Below are positions 23,445 through 34,066 of a DNA stretch of 64,000 nt, one piece after another (position 1 is the first letter of the stretch; every line of letters begins with the position of its first letter). Both the position numbers and the translations under genes were made by a program. The notes below the pieces were generated by a model. It was given only the letters and a program-made list of their open reading frames with translations, was not told where the DNA came from and searched no databases. The stretch comes from Roridomyces roridus (taxonomy: Eukaryota > Basidiomycota > Agaricomycetes > Agaricales > Mycenaceae): NCBI GenBank assembly GCA_029378245.1, contig JARKIF010000002.1, positions 1,426,001-1,490,000 of the forward strand, written 5' to 3'.

Positions 23445-25225
23445 ATGGTCAACCTCGACCATCTCGAAGCGATACCACCCTCCCTTTTCTTCCTCGTTCC
23501 GCTCGCGACCCTCGTCCTCTTCTTCGTTACAATATCACAGACCATTGTCCAGCACAGACACCATCCAGTCGTAATCAGTATCCAGCTTCTTGACCGTCGT
23601 AAAAAACGCGTCTTATGGGTCTTTCCCGTCGTCTTTTCGCTCGCGCTCCTCGCCATAGTCGCAGGCGCGATCCTCTTTCTACGCGACCGATCTAGCTCGT
23701 CTTCGTCTCTCGCTGTCGCAGACTCGGTTGTCATCTCTATACTCTATCTCGAATGTATGCCAACCCGCGTCTTTCCCATCTTTGACACGCTAAATTGCTC
23801 GCAGTGAATGTTTCCGTCGTGTATTTGCTCAGCGTCATCGCCGATCCCGGCAGGGTGCAGCCCATCGCGTATTTCTTCTTCTGCACCCTCATAACCGTGA
23901 TCCTCGTCACAGCAACGCTCCTCTCCATCGTAGGCTCCTTCCAACCCATGCCTACCTTCCTTGGCCCCGCACTCTATCTCAGCATCTCGGTGTTCACGCT
24001 ACCCGTGATCACCTTTAGCTTTCTATCCATCCTGAACCCTTCCGAATCGCCAGAGGGACCGCACATCACGCTCTCTTCGACCTGTTCATTCCCGACGACC
24101 CCCACGGATTCTGAAAAGCCGCGGATAATCGAGGACGAGCTTCCTTCGAGTCTCGAATTGTCCCAAGCTACGATGCCGGCAAACTACGGCACGCGAGCTA
24201 TTTCGCTCTACAGTCTGTTGGCGCAGATCTGTGCTATATTCCACTTTGCGTTCGACATTGGACTACTCGTTCTCTTCCGCTCTCACGCGGCGGACCCAGA
24301 GCTGTCGACGGGAGTCCAGGTCGATGCGCTTGCCCTTCGCATCGTCAAGACAATCTTTCTCGTTCTTTGGATACTATTTACCATGTCCGCTTTCCTTCGT
24401 ACGTTATCCAGTCCCCTTCTTTGCAAAAGAAAGGCTGACATGGTTCTAGAATTGTTTACGCGTATAAACCGCTCTACGGACACGGCAGCTCTCCGCTCTA
24501 GGATGAGCAACGCGTCGGATAGCACCGCGTTCACCGCCCTCCCACCGCGTATCCATAATACACACAAACAACTTAAATCTGCATCCAGTTCATTCGCTTC
24601 ACCACGTCCGAAAAGACGACCCATCCCAGCTCCGACTCGACCGCGGCGGGGCAGCGGCGACTTTCAAGACTTGTACGACCCTTTTGCGTCGCCTCGCGCC
24701 TCGCGCACGCCCTTGTCCCCTGACGCACCATCATCAGCCACGCTTATCAGCTCGCCTCAACGGGCAACGCGAATGAGTGCCTGGGGCGGTCTCCCATCTG
24801 CACCACCACCACCAATAATACCACCCCGCCCTCCACCAAACGTCCTCGTCATAAACCCAGCCGCAAGGAGACTTCCCTCCCTACGCAGCCTCCGCCTCCG
24901 CGCGCTCTGCGAGGAAACTGGTACCGGTGGCTATGGCTCTGGGCGGCGCCACCACCACGGCAAACGCGGGAGCATGTCCATGTTCAGCTACACCACGCCG
25001 TCTGCCTATAGTCAAGAGACGTACGGTCCAGATGGTCACGGTGGTGGTGGACCCGAGTACGAGCCTCCGACGGCGTTTGATGTCGAGGAGGCGTTACTTG
25101 CGCAAAAGTTGCTGAGGCGGCTTGATGCGGGTGCTGTGGGCGGGGGCGGGGGCGGGGGCACGTGGAAGTTAGGGCGGAGTGGGAGTGGTGGGAGTGCACG
25201 AGCGGGGAGACGCGTCTTTTCTTGA
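23445..25225 (+). CDS. Multi-pass membrane protein of unknown family with Pro/Gly-rich tail
   Basis: The ATG at 23445 starts MVNLDHLEAIPPSLFFLVPL. One intron (about 23756-23806) follows the first two helices. The N-terminal half has about seven hydrophobic segments (FFLVPLATLVLFFVTI; VLWVFPVVFSLALLAIVAG; VSVVYLLSVI; IAYFFFCTLITVILVTATLL; LYLSISVFTLPVITFSFL; LLAQICAIFHFAFDIGLLVL; TIFLVLWILFTMSAFL). After about residue 320 the protein is a basic, disordered cytosolic-type tail (RPKRRPIPAPTRPRRGSG; PPPPIIPPRPPPN) ending in a Gly-rich run (GGGGGGG) and SARAGRRVFS. I do not recognise the family. A seven-helix plasma-membrane sensor is possible on topology alone. Confidence 0.7.
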
Positions 25226-25898
25226 GCTTTCGTTTCGTACGAACATTGTTATAATATCACTACTACAAAGCTGTTGTACCAAACCAGATGGAAATTCTAA
25301 TCAAGTGTATCAGAGAGAGGCGTGCCACTTAGGAAAGGCAACTTTTCTTGGCCTCGAGAAAACGTGTCGCCACGAGTTCACGCTCACTTAAAACCACACA
25401 TAAGTTGATCCCAAAACGCGAATTCATATTCCCGCCCGCCTTCCTACCTACTCGACTACAGTACAGTACCATACCCTAAAGACCCTTCACCCCACAAAAA
25501 AAGACATCTCCCCACCCAAATCCCCCACCCACCCAAGCGCACTCAACATCAAGCAAGGCACTCTCAACCCCGAAGAGGAGAATACCAAAACTCGACGGAG
25601 GCAGCATCAGATAAAGCGAGTTCATAAGTAGGAAAGAAGCGATCCGTGAAATGGAGGGAGTGGACAAAAGTATCGTATGCAGACGAGTGTGCAGGGGAGG
25701 AAGGGCAAAAATGAACTAGTGAAATGGGTGTAGTGAGAACGAAACAGACAGACACATAGATATAGATGGATGAGAGTGAGATTGAGATGATGAGAGAGGG
25801 AGACGCCAGTACAACCGGGAAAAGAGACAGAATAGATGAGGGTCCGTATGATAATGCTGGTGGTGGTGATTTTGTTGTTGTCGAGGCTGTGAGGGAGT
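25226..25898. other. Convergent intergenic/3' UTR region
   Basis: This interval lies between two converging genes (the membrane protein and the HAC1-like bZIP). It holds simple-sequence stretches (CCCACC-rich at 25500-25535; GA-rich at 25770-25800) and no convincing gene. A long 3' UTR of the bZIP messenger is a possible content. Confidence 0.4.
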
Positions 25899-27137
25899 TT
25901 AGAACACGCCTACGGATAAGTTGTCCCCGTTCGTGAAGGACTCCATGTCGCCCCACAGCCCGATATCCTCGAGACCCTGGGGAAGCACCGCCGCCGAGTC
26001 AGCAGCGGGCAACATGCCCAGAATCCGATCCATCTCCAGCATATCAACCACCAGCTCCTCGCTACTCCAACCCTGAGACCCGATGACCGCGTCATCGACC
26101 TCGCCCGCCCCAGACCCCACATTGACCAACTCGTCCGGCCCTAGAATGCTGTTGTCCGCGGTCACTTGCGGCGCGAAGGCAGCCGGCGAGGATGCGAGGA
26201 GCGCCTCTGCGGTAGCTTGGTGTTGCTCGACGCTCCCTGGGCTCGGAAGATCAAAAGGAAGACTCGTCGGGGCGATGCGCGGGGAAGGGGCGAGGATTTC
26301 ACGGAACAGGTCCTCCATGGTTGCGTCGTCGATCGCGGTTTCCTCTGTAGAGGCGTCGCCAGTTGTTTCCGTACTTGAGAGCACGAGGTCGAGGTCGAGA
26401 CCACCCGCTGCAGGGCCACCGGAGGCGGAGAGGATCCGCCAACAGTGGACGCCACCCGTGCTAGGTGGCGAGTGGGCTCGAGTTCTTGCTCGGTCTTTGG
26501 TACGAGAAGGGGAGACGACATGAACGAGGACGAGGAGGACAGATCGAGGTCAAAGTCTAGGGAAGAGTGGGAGGGTGCTGGGGAGATGGGGAAGGTCGGA
26601 AATGGTTCGGGCGAAATGGTCGGTTCTGTTGGTGTTTGCTGCAGGGGTTCTGCAGCAGCAGGGGGTGCAGGGCTGAGTCTGGGCAGGGGCAGGAGTCACA
26701 GTGGCGCCAGTGGCCAGCCCTTGGGCGGCCAGGGCCTTCATGACGGCGTCCCAGCCCTGCTCGAGCGTCTTGATACGTTCTCGAAGCTCCTCATTCTCGC
26801 GCTCCTTGGCCTTCTCGCGCTCGTCCTCGGCCTTGGTCTGCTCTGGACGGGCAGAGGTGCCGACGACGCCAGCACGAAGCTGCCTGTTCTCCTCCTCGAG
26901 CTCAGCGACACGGCGCTCAAGGAAGGAGAACTGGGCCTTGCGGCGGTCACGCGAGTTCTGGGCTGCGATACGGTTACGGTGGGCACGGGCCTCCTTGCGT
27001 TCCTCTGAGGAGGAGGTGGTACGAGGACGTTTGCGGGAGGGGCCGGGCTCCTCGTTGTCGGGCTCGGGGGAGACGGAGCGCTTGGTGGAGTAGTCGAGAG
27101 GGAATTCCATGGAAAGAGACGATGGGTTGACGGACAT
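25899..27137 (-). CDS. hac1: HAC1/Cib1-like bZIP transcription factor of the unfolded protein response
   Basis: The start at 27137 begins MSVNPSSLSMEFPLDYSTKR. The basic region and zipper ARAHRNRIAAQNSRDRRKAQ, then FSFLERRVAELEEENRQLRA, match the HAC1/Cib1/Hxl1 group (NRIAAQNSRDRRKAQ). In its first frame the bZIP stops at 26550-26552 after 195 codons. Open coding-like sequence continues to 25899: one frame reads PEPFPTFPISPAP and DFDLDLSSSSS; the original frame then resumes near 26410 as LDLDLVLSSTETTGDASTEE, ATMEDLFREIL and WGDMESFTNGDNLSVGVF. This resembles a HAC1-type messenger whose activation domain is reached only after non-conventional splicing. One-base sequence errors are the alternative. 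The gene is divergent from the PNGase A gene. Confidence 0.85.
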
Positions 27138-27437
27138 GAGGGATTCGTGAAAGACAGACGTGGACTCTTGAATGGATTGAGATGGGTGAACACGTATAAA
27201 GGTGCTGAAGATTGCTGTGCAGTCCGTGGCCGACTCTTATTCGTCCGGGAGTTGCCGAACGCAAATGGGTCTGCGGAATTTCCGATTCTGTCCTGGTTAG
27301 CCCCTGACTTGCCGACTACAAGCTGCCATAATGACTCGAGTGGACTGTGCATCCCAATTCCCTGAAAGCTCTCAGTCTATGTTCCATGGCCGCTTCAGAA
27401 GAAAGTTCATAAACATCCGAGGTTGATCAGAAGAACC
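27138..27437. promoter_or_regulatory. Divergent promoter region between HAC1-like and PNGase A genes
   Basis: About 300 bp separate the two start codons. I found no exact CCAAT-N9-CCACG stress element. The bZIP side has a pyrimidine-rich leader on its own strand. Shared regulation is possible but not shown. Confidence 0.35.
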
Positions 27438-29873
27438 ATGTTCTACACGCTCTGGACTCTTGGTTTTCTCCGGCTTGCTGCTGCGGTCCTGTTTGACTTT
27501 CAGGTTGCCCAGCCTCCTCCTGTTCCTGAGGATGCAAAGCAATGCACCATACAAATTCTCCAGTGCGAAAGTTTTGATTTGATTCGGCTCTTTATCGACC
27601 AGAAATTGCAGACACGATTTTGCGGATTTCACGTCTGTGAAAATCTTCCATCTACCCGTCAGTCTAATTAAACATACAGCGCCGAGGTCGTCGAATATGC
27701 GTGCGTTTCTCGTTCCCAGTGCAAGAGCTGTAGTCATGTCCTCAATCTACTAGTCCTCCCACTGACTGTGGCCCTCCGGGCTCTTGGGCCGCAGTTACAC
27801 TGAACTTTACAGTTACAAGTAACGGCACCCAATTTGACCGTCTGGCTATTTTCACCCTCGAGAACGTTGAGAGTGCGTATCTATGCGACATGGGACATTC
27901 AACTCAAGTGCCTACATAGTCTGGCGGAGTTCTACCCCGGAGCCTACTGCCAGTGGAATAATCTGGACGTATATCAAGGATGCGACGCGCTACACGCCCC
28001 TCTTCGCGAAACATGGAACTTTCATACTGGAGCTCGATAATCTTCTCAGTGTACGCGCAACGACCGATCTTCTAGTCCGACGCTGACAAGTGTGCTAGGC
28101 TGAAATGAACCTAACCGGCATCTACTCTGGTATACCCCCCCGGCTATGCTTCGACGACCTTTTCACGATGAAATTCAGCGACTTTGGAAGCCACCTTCTA
28201 TGCGTCCTCAGCCAGAAACCCACCCGCCAAGCAAGCCAACCTTATCGTTCCAATATCCACTCTTTCGGTATGGGCTTCAAACGATTTTCAGAGACGCACT
28301 ATATGATTATTATAGAACACCACCGGAAACGATGCTGCAGTTCCGCCTGGTTTCTCGGTGAATATCCAAAGCCGTGCTGGAGGGCTTATGCCTAAGTTGC
28401 TAGATCAATGTTACATTGCCAGAAAATACGGTCGAGGTTTACGCCGAGGTTGGTCGACGATCCTCCTTCGACGTGGAACTAATTCATTCGAACAGCTCTA
28501 TGCCTCTGGCAACAACTTCGAAGGTGGGTAGTTGCAATTCCTGTCCGGACTACGATGCGACCCATATTCGTCAGAGGAATGGGTAAATCTTCCAATCGTG
28601 GCCTGTTGTTCACAACTGAGCTAAGCTAGTACCTCAACGTTGCAAACGAGTTCACTACTGCTATCGGTGCAACCACCCCCCAGCAAGGTCCTTTCAGAGA
28701 GGTCAGGCTGCTCGTGGACGGCATGGTCGCTGGTGTGGCGTTCCCGTATCCAGTACTTCTCACTTCACTCCGTGCTCGACGGAGCTCATGAGCTGGCTAG
28801 GTTATCTTCACTGGAGGGGTCATTCCCCCACCCTGGCGCCCCATAACATCTTACGGCGCTCTCGATCAACCGACGTACTTTTTGGATTTGACGCCATTCG
28901 TCCCGATACTCGCCGACGGTCTTGCCCACAATTTTACCATCGACGTCGCGAGCGCCGAGACAGACAGAATGATCACGCAGAATTGGTTTGTCTCGGGCCT
29001 CTTGCAGGTCATTACCGATGTGTCTTCCAAATGGACCACCGGCAAGATCATTTCTCATGAAGCAGACCCTTTTGCTCAAACGACCACCTCGGGGTCCGTC
29101 GACGAGACAACCGTCAACGTGACAGTCACTGCCCGTCGCAAGATACGAATTGCCTCTCAGATCATCAGTGGGAGCGGCAAGGAGACGAACGTCGTCTTCA
29201 CTCAAGATCTGATTTACAGCAATCAGCAGAACTACTCGAACGACGCCTTGACGGTGAATCTCTCTCAGTCCTCGGCGGGCAGCGTTCTATCTATGCACAA
29301 CAATGTCCCTGTTCTCGTCGACACGTTCTCGTACCCAATCACCATCAACCAGACCTCCTTTAGCCCTGATCAAGTAAACCGTAGGTGTCTGTTTTCTGCT
29401 GGATGTAAGCTGGATGCTCACAGCAATCAGTTACTGCGACTGTGGATCACTCGTACGATCGAGTGCTGCTTCCCAGTCCGTTTATCCTGGGTTCGACTAT
29501 CAAGGAGAGGCAAATTGCAGGTGCGCGCCCCGAGCTGCCGAGTCAACGATGTTGAATGTATCAAGGCGGTTCCTTCGTGGAATTGGGCGGGCCTGGAACT
29601 GGCACCGGCAATGGCACGAGCAACAATACGTGTGTCAATTTTGGTCTCGGACTCAAAATCGTCGCTATAATATTTATGCACAATAGATTCAGCTACATCG
29701 ACCTTGCAGGAAACACGTACAACCGAAAAGTCGATGCGGTACGTGTGTGCTTAGATAAAGACACGAAAGGTTATCTGAGGCTTTATCAGGCTTTCAACGA
29801 ATTACTCTTGATATTATCAGCGGCTCGCTTGCTCGAATTTGAGAGTGAGGATGCCGATAACTACGGACTTTGA
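27438..29873 (+). CDS. Peptide:N-glycosidase A (PNGase A) family secreted amidase
   Basis: The ATG at 27438 gives a signal peptide (MFYTLWTLGFLRLAAAVLFD). The exons then match the PNGase A family: FDFQVAQPPPVPEDAKQCTI, TVTSNGTQFDRLAIFTLENV, IWRTSTPEPTASGIIWTYIK, YLNVANEFTTAIGATTPQQ, and the core REVRLLVDGMVAGVAFPYPV, LDLTPFVPILADGLAHNFTI, WFVSGLLQVITD. The C-terminal beta-rich part reads to SYIDLAGNTYNRKVDA. Family members cleave the glycosylamine bond between asparagine and N-glycans. Many N-x-T/S sites in the deduced chain fit a secreted protein. There are many 50-nt introns and the final exon edges are approximate; the last codons before 29873 may be intronic or wrongly framed. Confidence 0.85.
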
Positions 29874-29879
29874 CAACGA

Positions 29880-31787
29880 ATGAGATTCTATGCACGTGTA
29901 CTACCTTTCCGAAGAATCCCTCCTTTTGGCGAATAAAGCTAGGCAAAGACGCGGTAGGTCAAGTCGACCTCGACCGCGTTCCATAAGATTCTACAGCGGT
30001 TCGGCCAGTTGGGAGCACAGCAGAATGAGGTCGCTTGGTTCCTAAAATTTGGAGGAAATGTCGCCACGGCCACAGGTGAAGTTGACGCCTTCTACAAGCG
30101 AATCACTGGGGGCGGAGCACTGTCCCGAGAACGGTGAGATGAAAGCAACAAGGGTTGTCTGCACACGTGCCCACCACAAGCCCACCACCGAAATATTGCG
30201 ACCTGCCTTATCGGGAGACACCGAGAGCATAGCCACTGATATCAGAGCAAACACCACTTGGTCCGTGCGCGCGGAGGTATAAATTCCAGCCATTCTGCCA
30301 GCCACCTCTCCTTGTCTCTTGCCAGTCGCTCCCTCCTTGAGGTAAGTGAGTGACTCGGCTATTCCTCCTCGCTCACATCTTCTAGGGCTAGCGATTGTCC
30401 GGCCCACCTCGACACGCCGTAGGATGTCCTCAAAGCTAACTCTTTGCGGCACTGGCCGAGGCTGGAATGCGACGTGCGTGAGGGCACCATCCAAACATCC
30501 TTCGTAATAAGCGACGTGGCGAGTCCCTCGAGTACGTGCTCTTCTCTCGCCCAGCTCGCCTTTACTCATTCTCGCTGTAGCAGCCGGTGTCTGACACCAA
30601 GCAGTGGGGCACCCTTCCTCCTTTCTCGTCATCGCCGTTGGCTAACTCGCCTCTTTCAGAACCCCGCCGCGTGGAAATGCTCGCCGCTGGTACCGAGGAT
30701 GCAAGACCTCAAGAAGAAACCAGCGTAGTTGTGGCCTCTACTGGTGAGTGTTCTCCTCGTTGTCGTCGTTCCCCTCGCTGACTTTGCTTCAGACATCGTA
30801 TCTTCGACTTCACATACAGTTCTTCCGACACGCGCAGTCCTCGCCGCTCGAGGCTCGCCCGACGCTCGCTCGCTTCAATCGCGATTCGATGGACGAAGGA
30901 TGCAGGAAAAGGAGCATGTTGGACTCAAGGGTAGTCTAGGACCAAGGACGCAGGATGGGAATGAATCAGGAGCATGTTGGGCTCGAGGGTTGGTCTAGTC
31001 CGCGCCTTTGGGCATCGTCTGGTAGTTTAGTCGCCTTCGGGCATCGCCTCAGTGGTGTAGCTCGCGCTCCTCGCCTCTTACTTTACCGTCGCGCATCGCT
31101 ACATACCGCACTCGTAGATAGGGCCGACTCTGGAATGGAAATGGGAATGGGGGTCCGTAGCACAATCTTCTTCGGAGTGAACTAAGTCAGCGATACGCGA
31201 GTGCAAGCAGCGAACTGCAAGGCTCAAGCGGCAGGCCTTGCTGTTTCCTGGAATCTATTCCTCACGGCGCTTGAGGGAATTGCGCCTCCATATGGGTAGT
31301 TGCACTCAAGCAATGCGATAGCGAAAAAAACGACTGCAAATCGGTATGTGTAGACAGAGACTTGATATTGAGACCTCTGGAGCGCAGGACCCGTAGCCCT
31401 TTGTCTCGACGACAGTGGCTCAGTCATCGGATTGAACCCTGGGACGGACTCCGCGTGTGACCACCAGAGAGCGCGTCGGAGACTTTGCTTGAGAAGGAAC
31501 TTGTTGGGAGCCGCAAGACCGTGCGAAGTCGATCAAATGGCGTTTACAACTTGCTTTCAACTGCTTTCAGCGGGTCCTGTGCTACGATGCAGTCCCCCTT
31601 TACAGGGCTTTGAAGAGGACCGAGCGACCTCAAATTTTCACTGAAGAGATGCCATCAGAACCTTCCATGAAACCCTGGGACCGGCGCTCACGGTCCAGAA
31701 AGATGGAAGCGTCAGGCTCCGCCCGAGCGCCTGTTTCAACCAACTCGGCGGCATCCTGTCTATTATTGGTATCTCGCAGAGGCCGCC
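29880..31787. other. 1.9-kb gap without a recognisable gene
   Basis: The longest open frame (30042-30632 minus, 196 codons) lacks family motifs and looks like chance. A short imperfect direct repeat lies at 30905-31005. I saw no transposon termini, tRNA or rRNA. This may be relic sequence or an unrecognised non-coding transcript. Confidence 0.4.
30905..31005. repeat. Imperfect direct repeat, period about 59 bp
   Basis: The sequence ggagcatgttggactcaa (from about 30911) recurs as ggagcatgttgggctcga (from about 30970), both followed by a GGGTxGTCTAG-like tail. There are two copies. No coding role is seen. Confidence 0.6.
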
Positions 31788-33896
31788 ATGTCCGTGCAGA
31801 AAAAAGTCCAGGACGATGAAGATCTTCTGGCACGCCTAGGCTATAGGCAAGAGTTCAAACGCGACTTTTCGCGCCTGGAACTGGCTGGTCTCTCATTCTC
31901 CATCGTTGGGGTCGTGCAATCCATCGCGTAGGTCATTCCCAGTGGTCTTCACCGACTTACATACTTCAAGCGCTGTCCTGCTCTTTTCTATTCCCTATGG
32001 CGGTCTCGTCGGAATGGTATCCTGGCTCATCCTTTCAAATACCCACGCTCATGAAGTTTTTCAAGGTATGGGGGTGGTTCGTATGCTGCTGCTTTCTCGT
32101 GGTTGTCGCGCTTGCCATGGCCGAGCTTGGCTCTGCAGCCCCCACGGCCGGTGGTCTGTAAGTATTCCATAATCGGCGCTGAGCATTCACTGAAGAGTTC
32201 CAAGATATTATTGGACTTTCACGTTCTCATCTCCAAAATATCGCAAATTGCTGTCTTGGCTTATCGGATGTGCGTGTAATGTTTCTGATTTTCACAAGTT
32301 ATTCAAGGGAGTTTAGACGTGAATACCGCGGCGTACATTGCTGGCGTGGCCAGCGTAGCTTGGGGTACTGCTACTCAAATCATGGCAGCCGCGAATATTG
32401 GCTCCGATGGTCAATTTGTCGCCACAAATGGGCAGACTTAGTGCGTGCTGAATCTGTGGGACTATTCAGTACTGATTCCAAAACAGTGGTGCATTTTGTG
32501 CGGTCCTTGTCGTACAAGCTACAGCGGCGGGCCTGGCCACCAAAGTCATCGCACGTCTACAATACTTCTACGTCTTCCTCAACATTGCGTGCGTTGATCC
32601 ATGTCCAGTGTTTCTTTGCTGATTGATACCAGACTGTTTCTCGCTGTGATAATCGCACTCCCAGTAGCCACTCCGAGAATCCTGCACAATTCTACGTCCT
32701 TTGCATTCCGAACGTTTGAAAACAGTACGAATCAATCTTTCACCTGGAATACCACTTGAGATCGATGCAGCATCCGGATGGCCCAATGGCTACGCATTTA
32801 TCCTCAGTTTTCTGGCTCCCGCTTGGACCGTGGGTGAGTCGGCATCTTCTGGCGGAAGTCTGATCTCATGTATTTAGCTGGATTCGACACGAGCGTCCAC
32901 ATTAGTGAAGAGGCTCGGAACGCTCCACGTGCTGTCCCGTTCGCCATATTGTCGGCGACCATACTGAGCTCGATTCTGGGATGGAGTTAGTCCCTGTTTC
33001 GGAAGCTATTTCCCTCATTCATCGTCTCAATACAGTCGTCAACATCGTCCTGGCGTTCTACATCGGCAATGACCTCGACGCGATCACAAGTAACCCTATC
33101 GGTCAGCCCATGGCCACAGTAGGTCGTCTATCGTCTTGCTCGTCTTGCAACATCACACATGCAATGTCAGATTTTCTTCAATAGTGTAGGCAAGAATGGG
33201 ACATTGGCAATCTGGGCATTCATGGTCATTACCCTATGGATGACTGGCACAGACTACGTACGCACCTTGTTTTTTCTTCTTGCCTCTCAGCTGATTACAT
33301 CAGCTCATCGCAGGTTCGCGGCAACTCTTCGCATTCTCGCGGGATCACGGGCTCCCGTTTTCGCGCCTCTTGTACAGCATCAACCCGCAAACTCAAACAC
33401 CAGTGAATGCTGTTGTTTTCCTCGCATCCTTAGCACTCCTCTTGGGCCTGCTTTCATTTGCCGGTCCTCTTGCAATCAGTGCCGTCTTCACCATGTCCAT
33501 CGTTGCGCAGTACATCTGCTTCACCACCCCAATCATCGCGCGCTGGGTTGGTGGTCAGAAATTCGTGCCAGGGCCATTCAGCCTTGGTATAATGGTATGT
33601 GGGCTGTATACATTCAACATGGATCTTTGCCAACTCTTCTTCAGAGCGCACCAGTCGCATTCATCGCCTCTGCATACATGCTCTTCATGATCGTCGTATT
33701 TTTATTCCCCGCCATCCCAAACCCCGACTCGCATAGTATGAACTACACTGTTGTGGTCCTGGGTGGAACGCTCTTGTTGTCTCTGGCGTACTACTTCTTT
33801 CCCAAGTATGGTGGGCGTCATTGGTTCGTCGGGCCAGTGGAAACTATCCGAGACATGGACTCGGAAGGGATTGAAAAGTTCAAGAATGCCGACTAG
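31788..33896 (+). CDS. APC-superfamily amino acid/choline-type permease
   Basis: The start is MSVQKKVQDDEDLLARLGYR, then QEFKRDFSRLELAGLSFSIV, the typical N-terminus of fungal GABA/choline-like permeases (LG...E..R.fs....g.sfs). The conserved AELGSAAPTAGGLYYWTFTF, YANTAAYIAGVASVAWGTAT and HISEEARNAPRAVPFAILSA (TM6-TM7 loop) follow. The later helices end with FPKYGGRHWFVGPVETI and an acidic C-terminus with stop at 33894-33896. About 12 membrane helices are spread over about 12 exons. It belongs to the plasma-membrane APC transporters of amino acids, GABA, choline or related amines; the substrate cannot be read from sequence. Confidence 0.9.
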
Positions 33897-34066
33897 GTAC
33901 CAAGTACAAACACGAGAATATTACATTGCCAAAGTGATTCCTTTACAAGTGTGGTGTCTATCAAGTACTTATTATGCGAGGATACAGAGCTGTGTGTATG
34001 AGACTGAATGCGTGCGTGAAACGAGAATGCGATCATAACAACGGAAGAAAAACCCTTTGAAAACTA
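33897..34066. other. Convergent 3' region
   Basis: 170 bp between the stop of the permease (plus) and the stop of the Pro/Ser-rich gene (minus). It is presumably 3' UTR of both; nothing else is seen. Confidence 0.4.

Noticed and set aside
25490..25880. Possible additional gene 3' of the HAC1-like bZIP
   Set aside because: Simple-sequence C-rich and GA-rich tracts with only weak open frames. More like 3' UTR.
30042..30632. 196-codon open frame on the minus strand
   Set aside because: Composition looks random, with no motif, no intron support and no recognisable family. Kept only as part of the gene-free gap.
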